A program made the position numbers and the translations under genes. The notes below the pieces were generated by a model. That model searched no databases. It saw only the letters and a program-made list of their open reading frames with translations, and had not been told where the DNA came from. This document shows positions 9,435 to 16,159 of a stretch of 39,565 nt of DNA, in pieces. The stretch is taken from contig NZ_SPQG01000003.1 in the NCBI RefSeq assembly GCF_004944975.1, forward strand, positions 82,578 to 122,142, written 5' to 3'. The DNA is from Halorhabdus amylolytica (lineage in GTDB: Archaea; Halobacteriota; Halobacteria; Halobacteriales; Haloarculaceae). Numbering within the stretch: position 1 is the first letter of the stretch; every line of letters begins with the position of its first letter.

Positions 9435-10349
9435 ATGGCAACACTCGAAATCAACAATCTCCACGCAGAAGTCGCCGAAGAGAGTGGCGAGCGGATTCTC
9501 GAAGGGGTCGACCTGACGGTCGAGTCCGGCGAGATCCACGCGCTGATGGGACCGAATGGCAGTGGGAAATCGACGACGGCGAAGATCATCGCCGGTCACC
9601 CCGCCTACGAGGTGACCGAGGGAGAAGTCCTCCTCGAACTCGAAGATGACGAGTACGACGAGGAGATTCCAGAGGACAAACGGACCTGGAATCTGCTCGA
9701 GCTCGAACCGAACGAGCGCGCGGCGCTGGGCGTCTTCCTCGGATTCCAGTATCCGGCCGAGATCGAGGGCGTGACGATGGTGAACTTCCTCCGGACAGCG
9801 TTGAACGCCAAACTCGAGGAGCGCGAGGAGCTCTTCGAGGACGACGAGGAAGCAGACGCTGACGAAGATAGCGAGGAAGAGGCGGGCTACGACACCTCGC
9901 CGATGGAGGGCCCCGCCGACGAAGGTGAGGTCAGCGTCGCCGAGTTCCAGCAACTCCTCAAGGAGAAGATGGAGCAACTAGACATGGACGAATCGTTCGC
10001 CGAGCGATACCTCAACGCTGGGTTCTCCGGCGGCGAGAAGAAACAGAACGAGGTTCTGCAGGCAGCCATTCTCGAACCCGAGATCGCAGTGCTCGACGAG
10101 ATCGACTCCGGGCTGGACATCGACCGTCTCCAGGACGTCTCGAAGGGGATCAACTCCCTCCGTGACGACCAGGGGACTGGCGTCCTGCAGATCACCCACT
10201 ACCAGCGTATCCTCGACTACGTCGAACCCGATCACGTCCACGTGATGCTCGACGGGCAGATCGCCAAGAGCGGCGGGCCGGAACTCGCCGAGAAACTCGA
10301 GGACGAGGGGTACGACTGGGTCCGCGAGCAGGTCTACGAGGCGGCCTGA
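9435..10349 (+). CDS. sufC: Fe-S cluster assembly ATPase SufC
   Basis: This is the ABC-type ATPase of the SUF Fe-S cluster scaffold SufBCD. Walker A GPNGSGKS is at 39-46, the ABC signature SGGE at 198-201 and Walker B VLDEID around D221-E222, followed by the SufC-typical DSGLDIDRL. At 304 residues it is longer than bacterial SufC (about 250). The extra length is a halophilic acidic insert around residues 130-165, rich in Glu and Asp. It is the first gene of a tight sufC-sufB-sufD operon, 12 bp before sufB. Confidence 0.96.
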   Translation: MATLEINNLHAEVAEESGERILEGVDLTVESGEIHALMGPNGSGKSTTAKIIAGHPAYEVTEGEVLLELEDDEYDEEIPEDKRTWNLLELEPNERAALGVFLGFQYPAEIEGVTMVNFLRTALNAKLEEREELFEDDEEADADEDSEEEAGYDTSPMEGPADEGEVSVAEFQQLLKEKMEQLDMDESFAERYLNAGFSGGEKKQNEVLQAAILEPEIAVLDEIDSGLDIDRLQDVSKGINSLRDDQGTGVLQITHYQRILDYVEPDHVHVMLDGQIAKSGGPELAEKLEDEGYDWVREQVYEAA

Positions 10350-10361
10350 GGTGACCAACGT

Positions 10362-11789
10362 ATGAGTTCAGACAACGACCTCGAATCGACCGATACAGAG
10401 GCTCGATTCGAATTCAAGAAAGAGCAGTCGTCGGCCTACGAAGCCGAGGTGGGCCTCACAGAGGAGACCGTCCGGAAGATCTCAGAGGACAAGGACGAGC
10501 CAGAGTGGATGCTCGAACGGCGTCTCCGCGCCTTAGAGCAGTACAAGGAGATGCCGATGCCGACCGACTGGCCCGGCCAGCCGGACCTTTCGGAGGTCGA
10601 CATCGACGAGATCATTCCCTACATTCGCCCGGACATCGAGACACGGGGCGGCGCCGAGGACTGGGACGACCTCCCGGACGAGATCCAGGACACTTTCGAC
10701 AAACTGGGCATCCCCGAGGCCGAACAGCAGGCCCTCTCGGGCGTCGGTGCCCAGTACGAATCGGAGATCGTCTACCAGAACATGCAGGAGCAGTGGGAGG
10801 AGAAGGGCGTCGTGTTCATGGACATGGACAGGGCCGTCCAGGAACACCCCGACCTCGTGCGGGAGTACTTCATGACGAAGGCCGTCCCGCCCAGCGACAA
10901 CAAGTTCGCGGCGCTGCACGGCGCGGTCTGGTCGGGCGGTAGTTTCGTCTACATCCCCGAGGGCGTCACCGTCCAGATGCCCATCCAGGCGTACTTCCGG
11001 ATGAATTCGGAAGGCATGGGCCAGTTCGAGCACACCCTCATCATCGCCGAGGAGAACTCCGAGGTCCACTACATCGAGGGCTGTTCGGCACCGCAGTACG
11101 CCCGCCACAACCTCCACAGTGGGGGCGTCGAGGTCTTTGTCAAGGAAGGTGCCCACGTTCAGTACTCGACCGTGCAGAACTGGTCGAAGAACACCTACAA
11201 CCTCAACACTAAACGGGCTATCGCCGAGGCCGACGGTCGCATGGAGTGGATCTCCGGGTCGATGGGCTCGAAAGCGACCATGCTGTACCCGAGTACCATC
11301 CTCAAAGGCCCCGGCGCAAGCGACAACCACATCACCATCGCCTTCGCGGGCGAGGGCCAGGACATCGACACCGGCGCAAAGGTCTACCACAACGCGCCGA
11401 ACACGAAGTCCACCATCGAATCCAAATCCATCGCCAAGGACGGCGGGCGGACGAACTACCGCGGTCTGGTTCACATCGCCAACGGCGCGAAGAACTCCTC
11501 GACCAGCGTCGAGTGTGACGCGCTGATGTTCGACAACGAGTCCACGTCGGACACGATGCCGTACATGGAGATCCAGGACAACCAGGTCGACGTCGCCCAC
11601 GAGGCGACCGTCGGCAAGATCGGCGACGAGGACGTCTTCTACCTCCAGTCCCGCGGGCTGGACGACGACGACGCAAAGCAGATGATCGTCGCCGGGTTCA
11701 TCGAGCCGATCACGGAGGAACTGCCAATCGAGTACGCCGTCGAACTCAACCGTCTCATCGAACTGGAGATGGAGGGGAGCCTCGGATGA
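10362..11789 (+). CDS. sufB: Fe-S cluster assembly scaffold SufB
   Basis: SufB is the scaffold subunit on which the nascent Fe-S cluster is built. The 475 residues match the SufB family along the whole length, including FVYIPEGVTVQMPIQAYFR, YIEGCSAPQYARHNLHSG and the C-terminal beta-helix core. The conserved cluster-assembly cysteine is visible as C385 in SVECDAL, and the Fe-S handover signature TSDTMPYMEIQ follows. The stop overlaps the sufD start (ATGA), so the two scaffold subunits are likely made in equal amounts. SufE and SufS homologues are not in this window. Confidence 0.96.
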   Translation: MSSDNDLESTDTEARFEFKKEQSSAYEAEVGLTEETVRKISEDKDEPEWMLERRLRALEQYKEMPMPTDWPGQPDLSEVDIDEIIPYIRPDIETRGGAEDWDDLPDEIQDTFDKLGIPEAEQQALSGVGAQYESEIVYQNMQEQWEEKGVVFMDMDRAVQEHPDLVREYFMTKAVPPSDNKFAALHGAVWSGGSFVYIPEGVTVQMPIQAYFRMNSEGMGQFEHTLIIAEENSEVHYIEGCSAPQYARHNLHSGGVEVFVKEGAHVQYSTVQNWSKNTYNLNTKRAIAEADGRMEWISGSMGSKATMLYPSTILKGPGASDNHITIAFAGEGQDIDTGAKVYHNAPNTKSTIESKSIAKDGGRTNYRGLVHIANGAKNSSTSVECDALMFDNESTSDTMPYMEIQDNQVDVAHEATVGKIGDEDVFYLQSRGLDDDDAKQMIVAGFIEPITEELPIEYAVELNRLIELEMEGSLG

Positions 11790-13042
11790 GCACGCAGGTA
11801 CACGCCACACTCACCGCGGACGATGTCGAGCAGGTCTCGGCGGAACTGGGCGAGCCCGACTGGCTGACCGAGACGCGTCTGGAGGCATTCGAGGCCCTGG
11901 ACGATCTCGACATGCCGTCGGTCATCCGGACGCCCGGCCGCGACTGGACGAACCTCGACGCACTCGATTACGAGGAACTCGTCGACCCACTGGAGTGGGC
12001 CGAGGAGAAGGACCGTGTCGAGGCCGAAGGCGTCGACGTGCTCTCGTGGGCAGCGGCCCTCGAAGAGCACGGCGAACTCATCCAGGAACACTTCGGGAGC
12101 GTCGTCGACCCCCAGCGGGACTACCTGACGGCCCTCTCGACAGCGCTGTTCGGTGCGGGGACGGTCGTCTACGTGCCCGAGGGCGTCTCAGCCGAGGACG
12201 TGAAGATCCGGACGACGATGAACTCCCGGTCGCTGTTCAACTACACGCTCGTCGTCGCCGAGGAATCGTCGTCGGTGACGATCCTGGAGCGTCAAAGCAC
12301 GGGAGAGAGCGTTGCGCCAGCGGCGCAACGAGGCGAAGGCGGCGAAGCCGCCGGAGCGGACAGCGATCAGTACTACTCGGGCGTCGTCGAGGTCGTCGCC
12401 GACAAGAACGCGAACGTCCAGTACGGCGCGTTGCAGAACCTCGCCGAGGACACGTACAACTTCTCGGTCAAACGCGGCCACGCCGCCCGGGACGCCACCG
12501 TCAACTGGATCGAGGGCAATCTCGGCTCCCAGTTGACCAAGACGAGCGTCGAAACCCGACTCATCGGTGACGGCGCCGAGAGTCAGATCGTCGGGGCCTT
12601 CTTCGGCCACGAGGACCAGCACTTCGATCTCGGATCGCGAGTCTGGCACGAGGGCGAGCACACCACGGCCGATCTGGTGACTCGCGGCGTGCTGGACGAC
12701 GAGGCCCGCTCGGCGTACGAGGGCGTCCAGGACGTCGGGCAGGATGCGTGGGACACCAATTCCTACCAGCGGGAGAATACGCTCCTGCTCAGTGACGACG
12801 CCGAAGCCGACGCTAGCCCGAAGCTGATCATCAACAATCACGACACCGAAGCATCCCACTCCGCGACGGTTGGACAGGTCGACCAGGAAGACCTGTTCTA
12901 CATGACTTCCCGCGGCGTCGACGAGGAGCGGGCGACGAACATGCTCGTCGAAGGGTTCTTCGTACCCGTCTTAGAGGAGGTTGCCGTCGACGAGTTGCGC
13001 GAGGACCTGGACGAACTGATCCTCGACCGTCTCGGGGCCTGA
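11786..13042 (+). CDS. sufD: Fe-S cluster assembly protein SufD
   Basis: SufD is the SufB paralogue that completes the SufBC2D complex and is needed for iron entry. It has 418 residues. The family core is visible (VVYVPEGV; NVQYGALQNLAEDTYNFSVK; the catalytic-region His358 in TEASHSATVGQVDQ). Residues about 170-193 carry an extra Gly/Ala/Glu segment between ILERQSTG and DQYYSGVVEVV. At DNA level this segment consists of two perfect short-loop inverted repeats (12311-12329 and 12338-12352). I expect most homologues to have a shorter acidic loop there. Start ATG 11786 overlaps sufB by 4 bases. Confidence 0.94.
   Translation: MSTQVHATLTADDVEQVSAELGEPDWLTETRLEAFEALDDLDMPSVIRTPGRDWTNLDALDYEELVDPLEWAEEKDRVEAEGVDVLSWAAALEEHGELIQEHFGSVVDPQRDYLTALSTALFGAGTVVYVPEGVSAEDVKIRTTMNSRSLFNYTLVVAEESSSVTILERQSTGESVAPAAQRGEGGEAAGADSDQYYSGVVEVVADKNANVQYGALQNLAEDTYNFSVKRGHAARDATVNWIEGNLGSQLTKTSVETRLIGDGAESQIVGAFFGHEDQHFDLGSRVWHEGEHTTADLVTRGVLDDEARSAYEGVQDVGQDAWDTNSYQRENTLLLSDDAEADASPKLIINNHDTEASHSATVGQVDQEDLFYMTSRGVDEERATNMLVEGFFVPVLEEVAVDELREDLDELILDRLGA
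12311..12352. repeat. Paired short-loop hairpins inside sufD
   Basis: The first hairpin is GTTGCGCC-AGC-GGCGCAAC (12311-12329; 8-bp arms, 3-nt loop). The second is GGCGGC-GAA-GCCGCC (12338-12352; 6-bp arms, 3-nt loop). Both are in frame and encode a poorly conserved loop. Confidence 0.8.
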
Positions 13043-13076
13043 TCTCTCCCTTTCCGTCGATACGACCCCTCACCGG

Positions 13077-13247
13077 TCACAGTTCGACGACGACTGGTTC
13101 ACAGTCAGTACAGGCGAGAACTGGCTGTTCCGGCGGTTCGTAGATCAAATTTCGCCCCCCACAGCGGTGTCCGATCGTGGTCTCCTCGACGGGTCCGCCA
13201 CACGTGGATGTCCGAAGAACGGTCCACAGGGGTATCAGGAGTGTCAC
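13077..13247 (-). CDS. Possible small zinc-ribbon protein or remnant
   Basis: Read on the minus strand, this frame ends in a convincing metal-binding pattern: TCGGPVEETTIGHRCGG, then a stretch with EPPEQP, then CTDCEPVVVEL and a stop. CGG...CGG...CxxC spacing is typical of the small zinc-binding proteins common in haloarchaea. The only plausible start near the domain is GTG 13247, giving 56 residues, and no promoter or Shine-Dalgarno is evident. The first residues overlap the antisense lipoprotein remnant at 13208, so the true 5' end may have been lost. It is either a real micro-protein or a truncated gene. Confidence 0.4.
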   Translation of the reverse strand: MTLLIPLWTVLRTSTCGGPVEETTIGHRCGGRNLIYEPPEQPVLACTDCEPVVVEL

Positions 13248-13402
13248 GTCGTCGATTCCCTGATACCGCGGGCGCGACGGGTATCGCACTGAGACTTGCT
13301 GGTTGTGGTGGCCGGGACAGTCCAACGATCCGGTTGACGGTCGATCAGGAGTCCGTGGACGCCGAAGAGGCAGTCGTGGACGCGCTGTACGACGTCGGTC
13401 TC
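13208..13402 (+). pseudogene. N-terminal remnant of a Tat-lipoprotein (sugar ABC substrate-binding type)
   Basis: The frame opens with a twin-arginine lipoprotein signal: SRRRF (residues 13-17), a degraded hydrophobic core, then a LAGCGG lipobox. The mature part with TIRLTVDQESVDAEEAVVDA resembles the N-terminus of haloarchaeal sugar ABC substrate-binding proteins as I remember them. The signal core carries damaging changes (P and D after the RRRF, R before LAG). After YDVGL the frame enters an inverted-repeat element at 13403 and ends soon after, so only about 65 of the expected 400 or more residues exist. This is inferred to be a dead gene fragment, related to the MalK-like fragment just downstream and to the adjacent trmB. 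Confidence 0.6.
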
Positions 13403-13484
13403 ATACGGATTATTGTCGTGATGTACCGGTATCTGTCGACCCCCGGGTCGGCGTCATTCGGAAATAATCTACAATAATCCGTAT
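13403..13484. mobile_element. MITE-like element A with 14-bp perfect terminal inverted repeats
   Basis: The left end is ATACGGATTATTGT (13403-13416) and the right end is its exact reverse complement ACAATAATCCGTAT (13471-13484). The 82-bp element contains a central GC hairpin CGACCC-CC-GGGTCG (13437-13450) and no coding capacity of its own. The ends differ from those of element B only by transitions (ATACGGA T/C T A/G T/C TGT), so the two are relatives. No convincing target-site duplication was found; the flanks match by only one base. Confidence 0.6.
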
Positions 13485-13485
13485 C

Positions 13486-13575
13486 AATGGGGACATCGAG
13501 GCCGTCTTCGATCAACGGACCATCCGCTTATTCGACTCGAACTCCGGAAGAGCGATCACCCACGAACTCGTCTGA
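13486..13575 (+). pseudogene. C-terminal remnant, probably of a MalK-type ABC ATPase
   Basis: Directly after element A, an open stretch of 29 codons reads NGDIEAVFDQRTIRLFD, then SNSGRAITHELV and a stop at 13573-13575. The pattern V-FD---I-LFD---G-A is what the TOBE-domain end of MalK/UgpC sugar-transport ATPases usually looks like. There is no start codon and nothing upstream except the repeat element. I infer the tail of an ABC sugar-transporter operon. With a fragment this short, the identity is plausible, not proven. Confidence 0.4.
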
Positions 13576-13656
13576 TACGGACTGCTGTAAGTCATTTCGA
13601 TATCGACCGCCCGAGTGCGGGCGGTCGTACCGGTAAACAGTTACAGCAGTCCGTAT
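13575..13656. mobile_element. MITE-like element B with 16-bp perfect terminal inverted repeats and a central hairpin
   Basis: The left end is ATACGGACTGCTGTAA (13575-13590) and the right end is its exact complement TTACAGCAGTCCGTAT (13641-13656). Inside, arms CGACCGCCCG (13604-13613) and CGGGCGGTCG (13618-13627) form a 10-bp stem with an AGTG loop. Total length is 82 bp, the same as element A. GTACCGGT occurs inside both. The element could be a miniature transposable element. The strong stem could also act as a terminator for the remnant upstream. Confidence 0.65.
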
Positions 13657-13738
13657 GAATCCATCGCCTTCGAACCGGTGTCTGCTTCGGAACATCCCAT
13701 GATCGACGCACGGAACGCCATCCAGTCGAAGTCAATAT

Positions 13739-13746
13739 CTTTTACA
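13739..13746 (+). promoter_or_regulatory. TATA-like box upstream of trmB
   Basis: CTTTTACA sits about 27 bases before ATG 13770 (a short ORF), but more than 110 bases before the trmB start at GTG 13856. The transcript therefore probably begins at or next to the short ORF. Confidence 0.5.
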
Positions 13747-13769
13747 CCGCGCAGAGTTTCGAAAGCAGC

Positions 13770-13859
13770 ATGAACACGGATCACGAATGCGAGGGTCGAG
13801 GCCGGGAACGCACGTTGCCGTCCGTTTCGCGTCGCCGACTCCGGAGGTATCGTCCGTGA
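13770..13859 (+). CDS. Arg-rich 29-codon leader ORF of trmB
   Basis: This short frame starts at ATG 13770, where the TATA box predicts the 5' end of the mRNA. It encodes 29 residues, 9 of them Arg, with the densest basic stretch SRRRLRRYRP at the C-terminus. It stops at TGA 13857-13859, which overlaps the trmB GTG (13856-13858) as GTGA. The trmB Shine-Dalgarno GGAGGT lies within it, so ribosomes leaving this ORF could re-initiate at trmB. It may be a true leader peptide or just the translated leader. An alternative reading is that trmB itself starts upstream in its own frame. Confidence 0.4.
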   Translation: MNTDHECEGRGRERTLPSVSRRRLRRYRP

Positions 13860-14923
13860 ACGAGTCCAAACTAACCACGGTTCTCGAGAAGGCCGGATTC
13901 TCGCCGTACCAGGCCGACGCCTACGTGGCCTTGCTCGAACTGGGGTCGGCGACGGCGACGGACATCGCGGAGCGCAGCGGCGTTCCCGACCCACGGATCT
14001 ACGACGTGTTGCGCGATCTCGAAGCGGAAGGGTACGTCGAGACGTACGAACAGGAGTCTCTGCGGGCTCGGATTCACGATTTCGAGTCGTTGCGGGAGAG
14101 CCTCGAGGAGCGGGCGGTGCAGTTCTCGGACGCCGGCGAGGAGATCGAGCGACGCTGGGAGGAACCCGTGATGGAGGAGAGCGTCGTCAACTTCGTCACG
14201 CGCTTCGAGACGATCCTCGAGAGTGCGGCCGATGCGATCGAGAACGCCGAGAATCAGGTCCAACTGGCGGTGAGTCCCGAGCAGTACGAACAACTCCGGC
14301 CGGCACTCGCGGCCGCCGCGGAGGACGGGGTGAGCGTCCATCTCTCGGTGTTCACGGAGAACGGAGCTGAGTCGCTGCCGGACGCCGAAGACGTAGCAGC
14401 AGTCTGTACGGAGGCGCGTCACAGACGTCTCTCATCGCCGTTCGTGACTGTCGTGGATCGGACGAAAACCTACTTCGCGCCACACGAGGGGTCGACCAAC
14501 GAGTACGGACTCATCGTCGACGACCGGACCCACGCCTACGTGTTCTACTGGTTCTTCCTGACGACGCAGTGGGACAACTGGGAACCGTTCTACGTGGCCG
14601 ATGACGACCATCCCGACGAATACCTCGAGATCAGATACTGCGTTCGTGATATCGCACCCTTGCTCGACGCCGGCCGGAGGGTTCGTCTCCGCGTCGAGGG
14701 TGTCGATACCGAGACGGGCGCCCGTCGCGAAGTCGAGGGAACAGTCCGGGATGTCGTCGTTGGGTCCGACCACGCTAACCTCGCGGAGACGTCTGTCAGC
14801 GCCTACGGCGATCGCGTCGCACTCGTCATCGAGACGGACGCCGGAACGGTCGAGGTCGGCGGGTGGGGTGCGCTCGTCGAGGACGTCGAGGCCCACCAGA
14901 TCCACGTCGTGTCGATCGAATGA
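13856..14923 (+). CDS. trmB: TrmB-type sugar-responsive transcriptional regulator
   Basis: This 355-residue protein has an N-terminal winged helix (about 5-70; LTTVLEKAGFSPYQADAYVA, then ATDIAERSGVPDPRIYDVL), a coiled-coil linker (about 70-105) and a large C-terminal TrmB ligand-binding domain. The C-terminal part includes a phospholipase D-like fold region and a beta-sandwich rich in Trp and Tyr (YVFYWFFLTTQWDNWEPFYV). The length matches Halobacterium TrmB, a glucose-responsive regulator of central metabolism. GTG 13856 is preceded by GGAGGT at 13843-13848. An in-frame ATG at 13787 would add 23 residues. Remnants of a sugar ABC operon lie directly upstream, so it may have lost its local target. 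Confidence 0.88.
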   Translation: MNESKLTTVLEKAGFSPYQADAYVALLELGSATATDIAERSGVPDPRIYDVLRDLEAEGYVETYEQESLRARIHDFESLRESLEERAVQFSDAGEEIERRWEEPVMEESVVNFVTRFETILESAADAIENAENQVQLAVSPEQYEQLRPALAAAAEDGVSVHLSVFTENGAESLPDAEDVAAVCTEARHRRLSSPFVTVVDRTKTYFAPHEGSTNEYGLIVDDRTHAYVFYWFFLTTQWDNWEPFYVADDDHPDEYLEIRYCVRDIAPLLDAGRRVRLRVEGVDTETGARREVEGTVRDVVVGSDHANLAETSVSAYGDRVALVIETDAGTVEVGGWGALVEDVEAHQIHVVSIE

Positions 14924-14936
14924 TTAATAGCGGATA

Positions 14937-14951
14937 CCCGTTTCGAACGGG
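14937..14951 (+). terminator. Possible hairpin after trmB
   Basis: CCCGTT-TCG-AACGGG lies 13 bases past the trmB stop. There is no T-run after it, so terminator function is uncertain. Confidence 0.3.
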
Positions 14952-15088
14952 CTGGGCGTCGACGTCAGGCTCCGATCGACGTCAGTAGCGGTGTCGATCA
15001 CATTCAGTGAGTTCGGAAGCCTGGTCGGATCGCATATGTCGGATGCCTGGCGGTCCTGAATCCGTGTCGGTCGCGTTCCGGGAACGGG

Positions 15089-15094
15089 TTTAAG
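15089..15094 (+). promoter_or_regulatory. TATA-like box before the ferritin-like/DtxR-type operon
   Basis: TTTAAG is centred 27 bases before ATG 15119, the start of a 13-codon ORF, and not before the main start at GTG 15157. Confidence 0.55.
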
Positions 15095-15118
15095 GGGACG
15101 CCAAACCGACAGATCGGT

Positions 15119-15160
15119 ATGTACGGTTCCGCGACGCGTCGCCGGGGGGGACGAAAGTGA
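15119..15160 (+). CDS. 13-codon Arg-rich leader ORF
   Basis: The ORF encodes MYGSATRRRGGRK. Its ATG sits exactly where a leaderless transcript from the TTTAAG box would begin. Its TGA (15158-15160) overlaps the GTG start of the ferritin-like gene as GTGA. A G-rich stretch (15143-15150) could act as a Shine-Dalgarno for the downstream gene. It may work as a coupled leader peptide. No homologue is known to me. Confidence 0.4.
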   Translation: MYGSATRRRGGRK

Positions 15161-15636
15161 GTCTCAGACAGCCGGTCAGTTCGGATCACCAGCTCGCTCG
15201 CCTCCTGCAGATCGGAGTTGTCCTTCAGGAGGTCGTCGAAGCACGGGCGCGGAAACATCTCGAATCCACGGACGACCTCGAGGGAGATCTGGAGCCGCTA
15301 CTCGAGGCGGCAGTCGAACGGGCCAATAGCCATCGTGAGCGCCTGGAAACGTTGATCGAGGATCTCGAAGCCGACAGTGTCGCCTACGAGGATATCGAAC
15401 CGCTCGTCGAGGCACAGTACCAGGCGGATCAGGACTTCGACGACATCATCTACGACCAGCTGTGCAACGCCGAGACGGCATACAAGTTCCTTGACGACCT
15501 CGTCGGGGCAATCGAAGAGAGCGACGCGAGCTTCGGCGTGGACCGCCAACACCTACGGACGGTCCTCGAGGAGTTGCGGGAGGCTGAAGCGAACGGCGTC
15601 GAAGCGGTCACGGATCTCATGGAGGAACGAGAATGA
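15157..15636 (+). CDS. Ferritin-like four-helix-bundle protein
   Basis: The 159-residue protein is all-helical by inspection, with no signal peptide or membrane segment. Helices with evenly spaced acidic residues and His occur at about 10-35 (LLQIGVVLQEVVEARARKHL), 47-66 (EAAVERANSHRERLETLIED), 82-115 (QYQADQDFDDIIYDQ, then NAETAYKFLDDL) and 125-155. This resembles ferritin-like or rubrerythrin-like di-iron proteins, but I cannot assign a complete metal site with certainty. It is followed after 46 bp by a DtxR-family regulator, which supports a role in metal handling. Start GTG 15157 is chosen for the overlap with the leader ORF and the preceding G-run. Confidence 0.65.
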   Translation: MSLRQPVSSDHQLARLLQIGVVLQEVVEARARKHLESTDDLEGDLEPLLEAAVERANSHRERLETLIEDLEADSVAYEDIEPLVEAQYQADQDFDDIIYDQLCNAETAYKFLDDLVGAIEESDASFGVDRQHLRTVLEELREAEANGVEAVTDLMEERE

Positions 15637-15682
15637 TTGGGGACGTACGCACTGTTCGGACGCGATATCGGGGGGATAAAGC

Positions 15683-16114
15683 GTGAACACGGCCGATCAG
15701 TACCTCAAGGCGATCTACCTGGTCCAGCAACAGACCGACGAACCCGCTTCGACCGGACGGATCGCTGATCGTCTCGGCGTGAGTCCGGCCAGTGCCAACG
15801 AGATGGTCGGCAAACTCCAAGAGCGTGGGCTCGCCGACCACGAGAAATACAAGGGCGTCACCCTCACGGACGAGGGGATCAGACAGGCCAGGGAGGCCCT
15901 GCGGACCTATTGCATCATCGAGCGGTTCCTCCTGCAGGTCCTCGAAGTCGAGGAGTTCCGTGCCGAAGCTCGGCAACTCGAGAGCGTTATCGACGAGACG
16001 GTCGCCGAACGACTCGACACGATCATCGAGCGCGAACCGCAGTGCCCGGACTGCTTCGACGCCGAAAACGACGTGTGTGAGCTCCTCGAGGCCGATCCCG
16101 AAGCTTCGGACTGA
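15683..16114 (+). CDS. DtxR-family transcriptional regulator with atypical metal site
   Basis: This 143-residue regulator has the DtxR/SirR arrangement: a winged helix (about 1-62; DQYLKAIYLVQ, RIADRLGVSPASANEMVGKL) and a dimerisation/metal domain (about 63-120). Several usual ligands appear replaced. The N-terminal site has Gln and Lys in QYLK where MntR has Asp and Glu. RTYCIIERF lacks the usual His, and LESV has Ser where LEH is expected. A Cys cluster, CPDC plus a third Cys in NDVC, sits near the C-terminus and might replace or add a sensor site. GTG 15683 follows a G-rich Shine-Dalgarno (15669-15674). It is probably co-transcribed with the ferritin-like gene and could control it. Confidence 0.85.
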   Translation: MNTADQYLKAIYLVQQQTDEPASTGRIADRLGVSPASANEMVGKLQERGLADHEKYKGVTLTDEGIRQAREALRTYCIIERFLLQVLEVEEFRAEARQLESVIDETVAERLDTIIEREPQCPDCFDAENDVCELLEADPEASD

Positions 16115-16159
16115 CCGTCGAAGTGGAACCCAGAAACGGATTCTCGTCCAGGCTGGCGA

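Noticed and set aside
9398-9649. Frame starting at ATG 9398 that overlaps sufC
   Set aside because: It runs in another frame through the sufC coding region with Arg-rich, shadow-type composition. It does not stop at the sufC start, so it does not fit the leader-ORF pattern.
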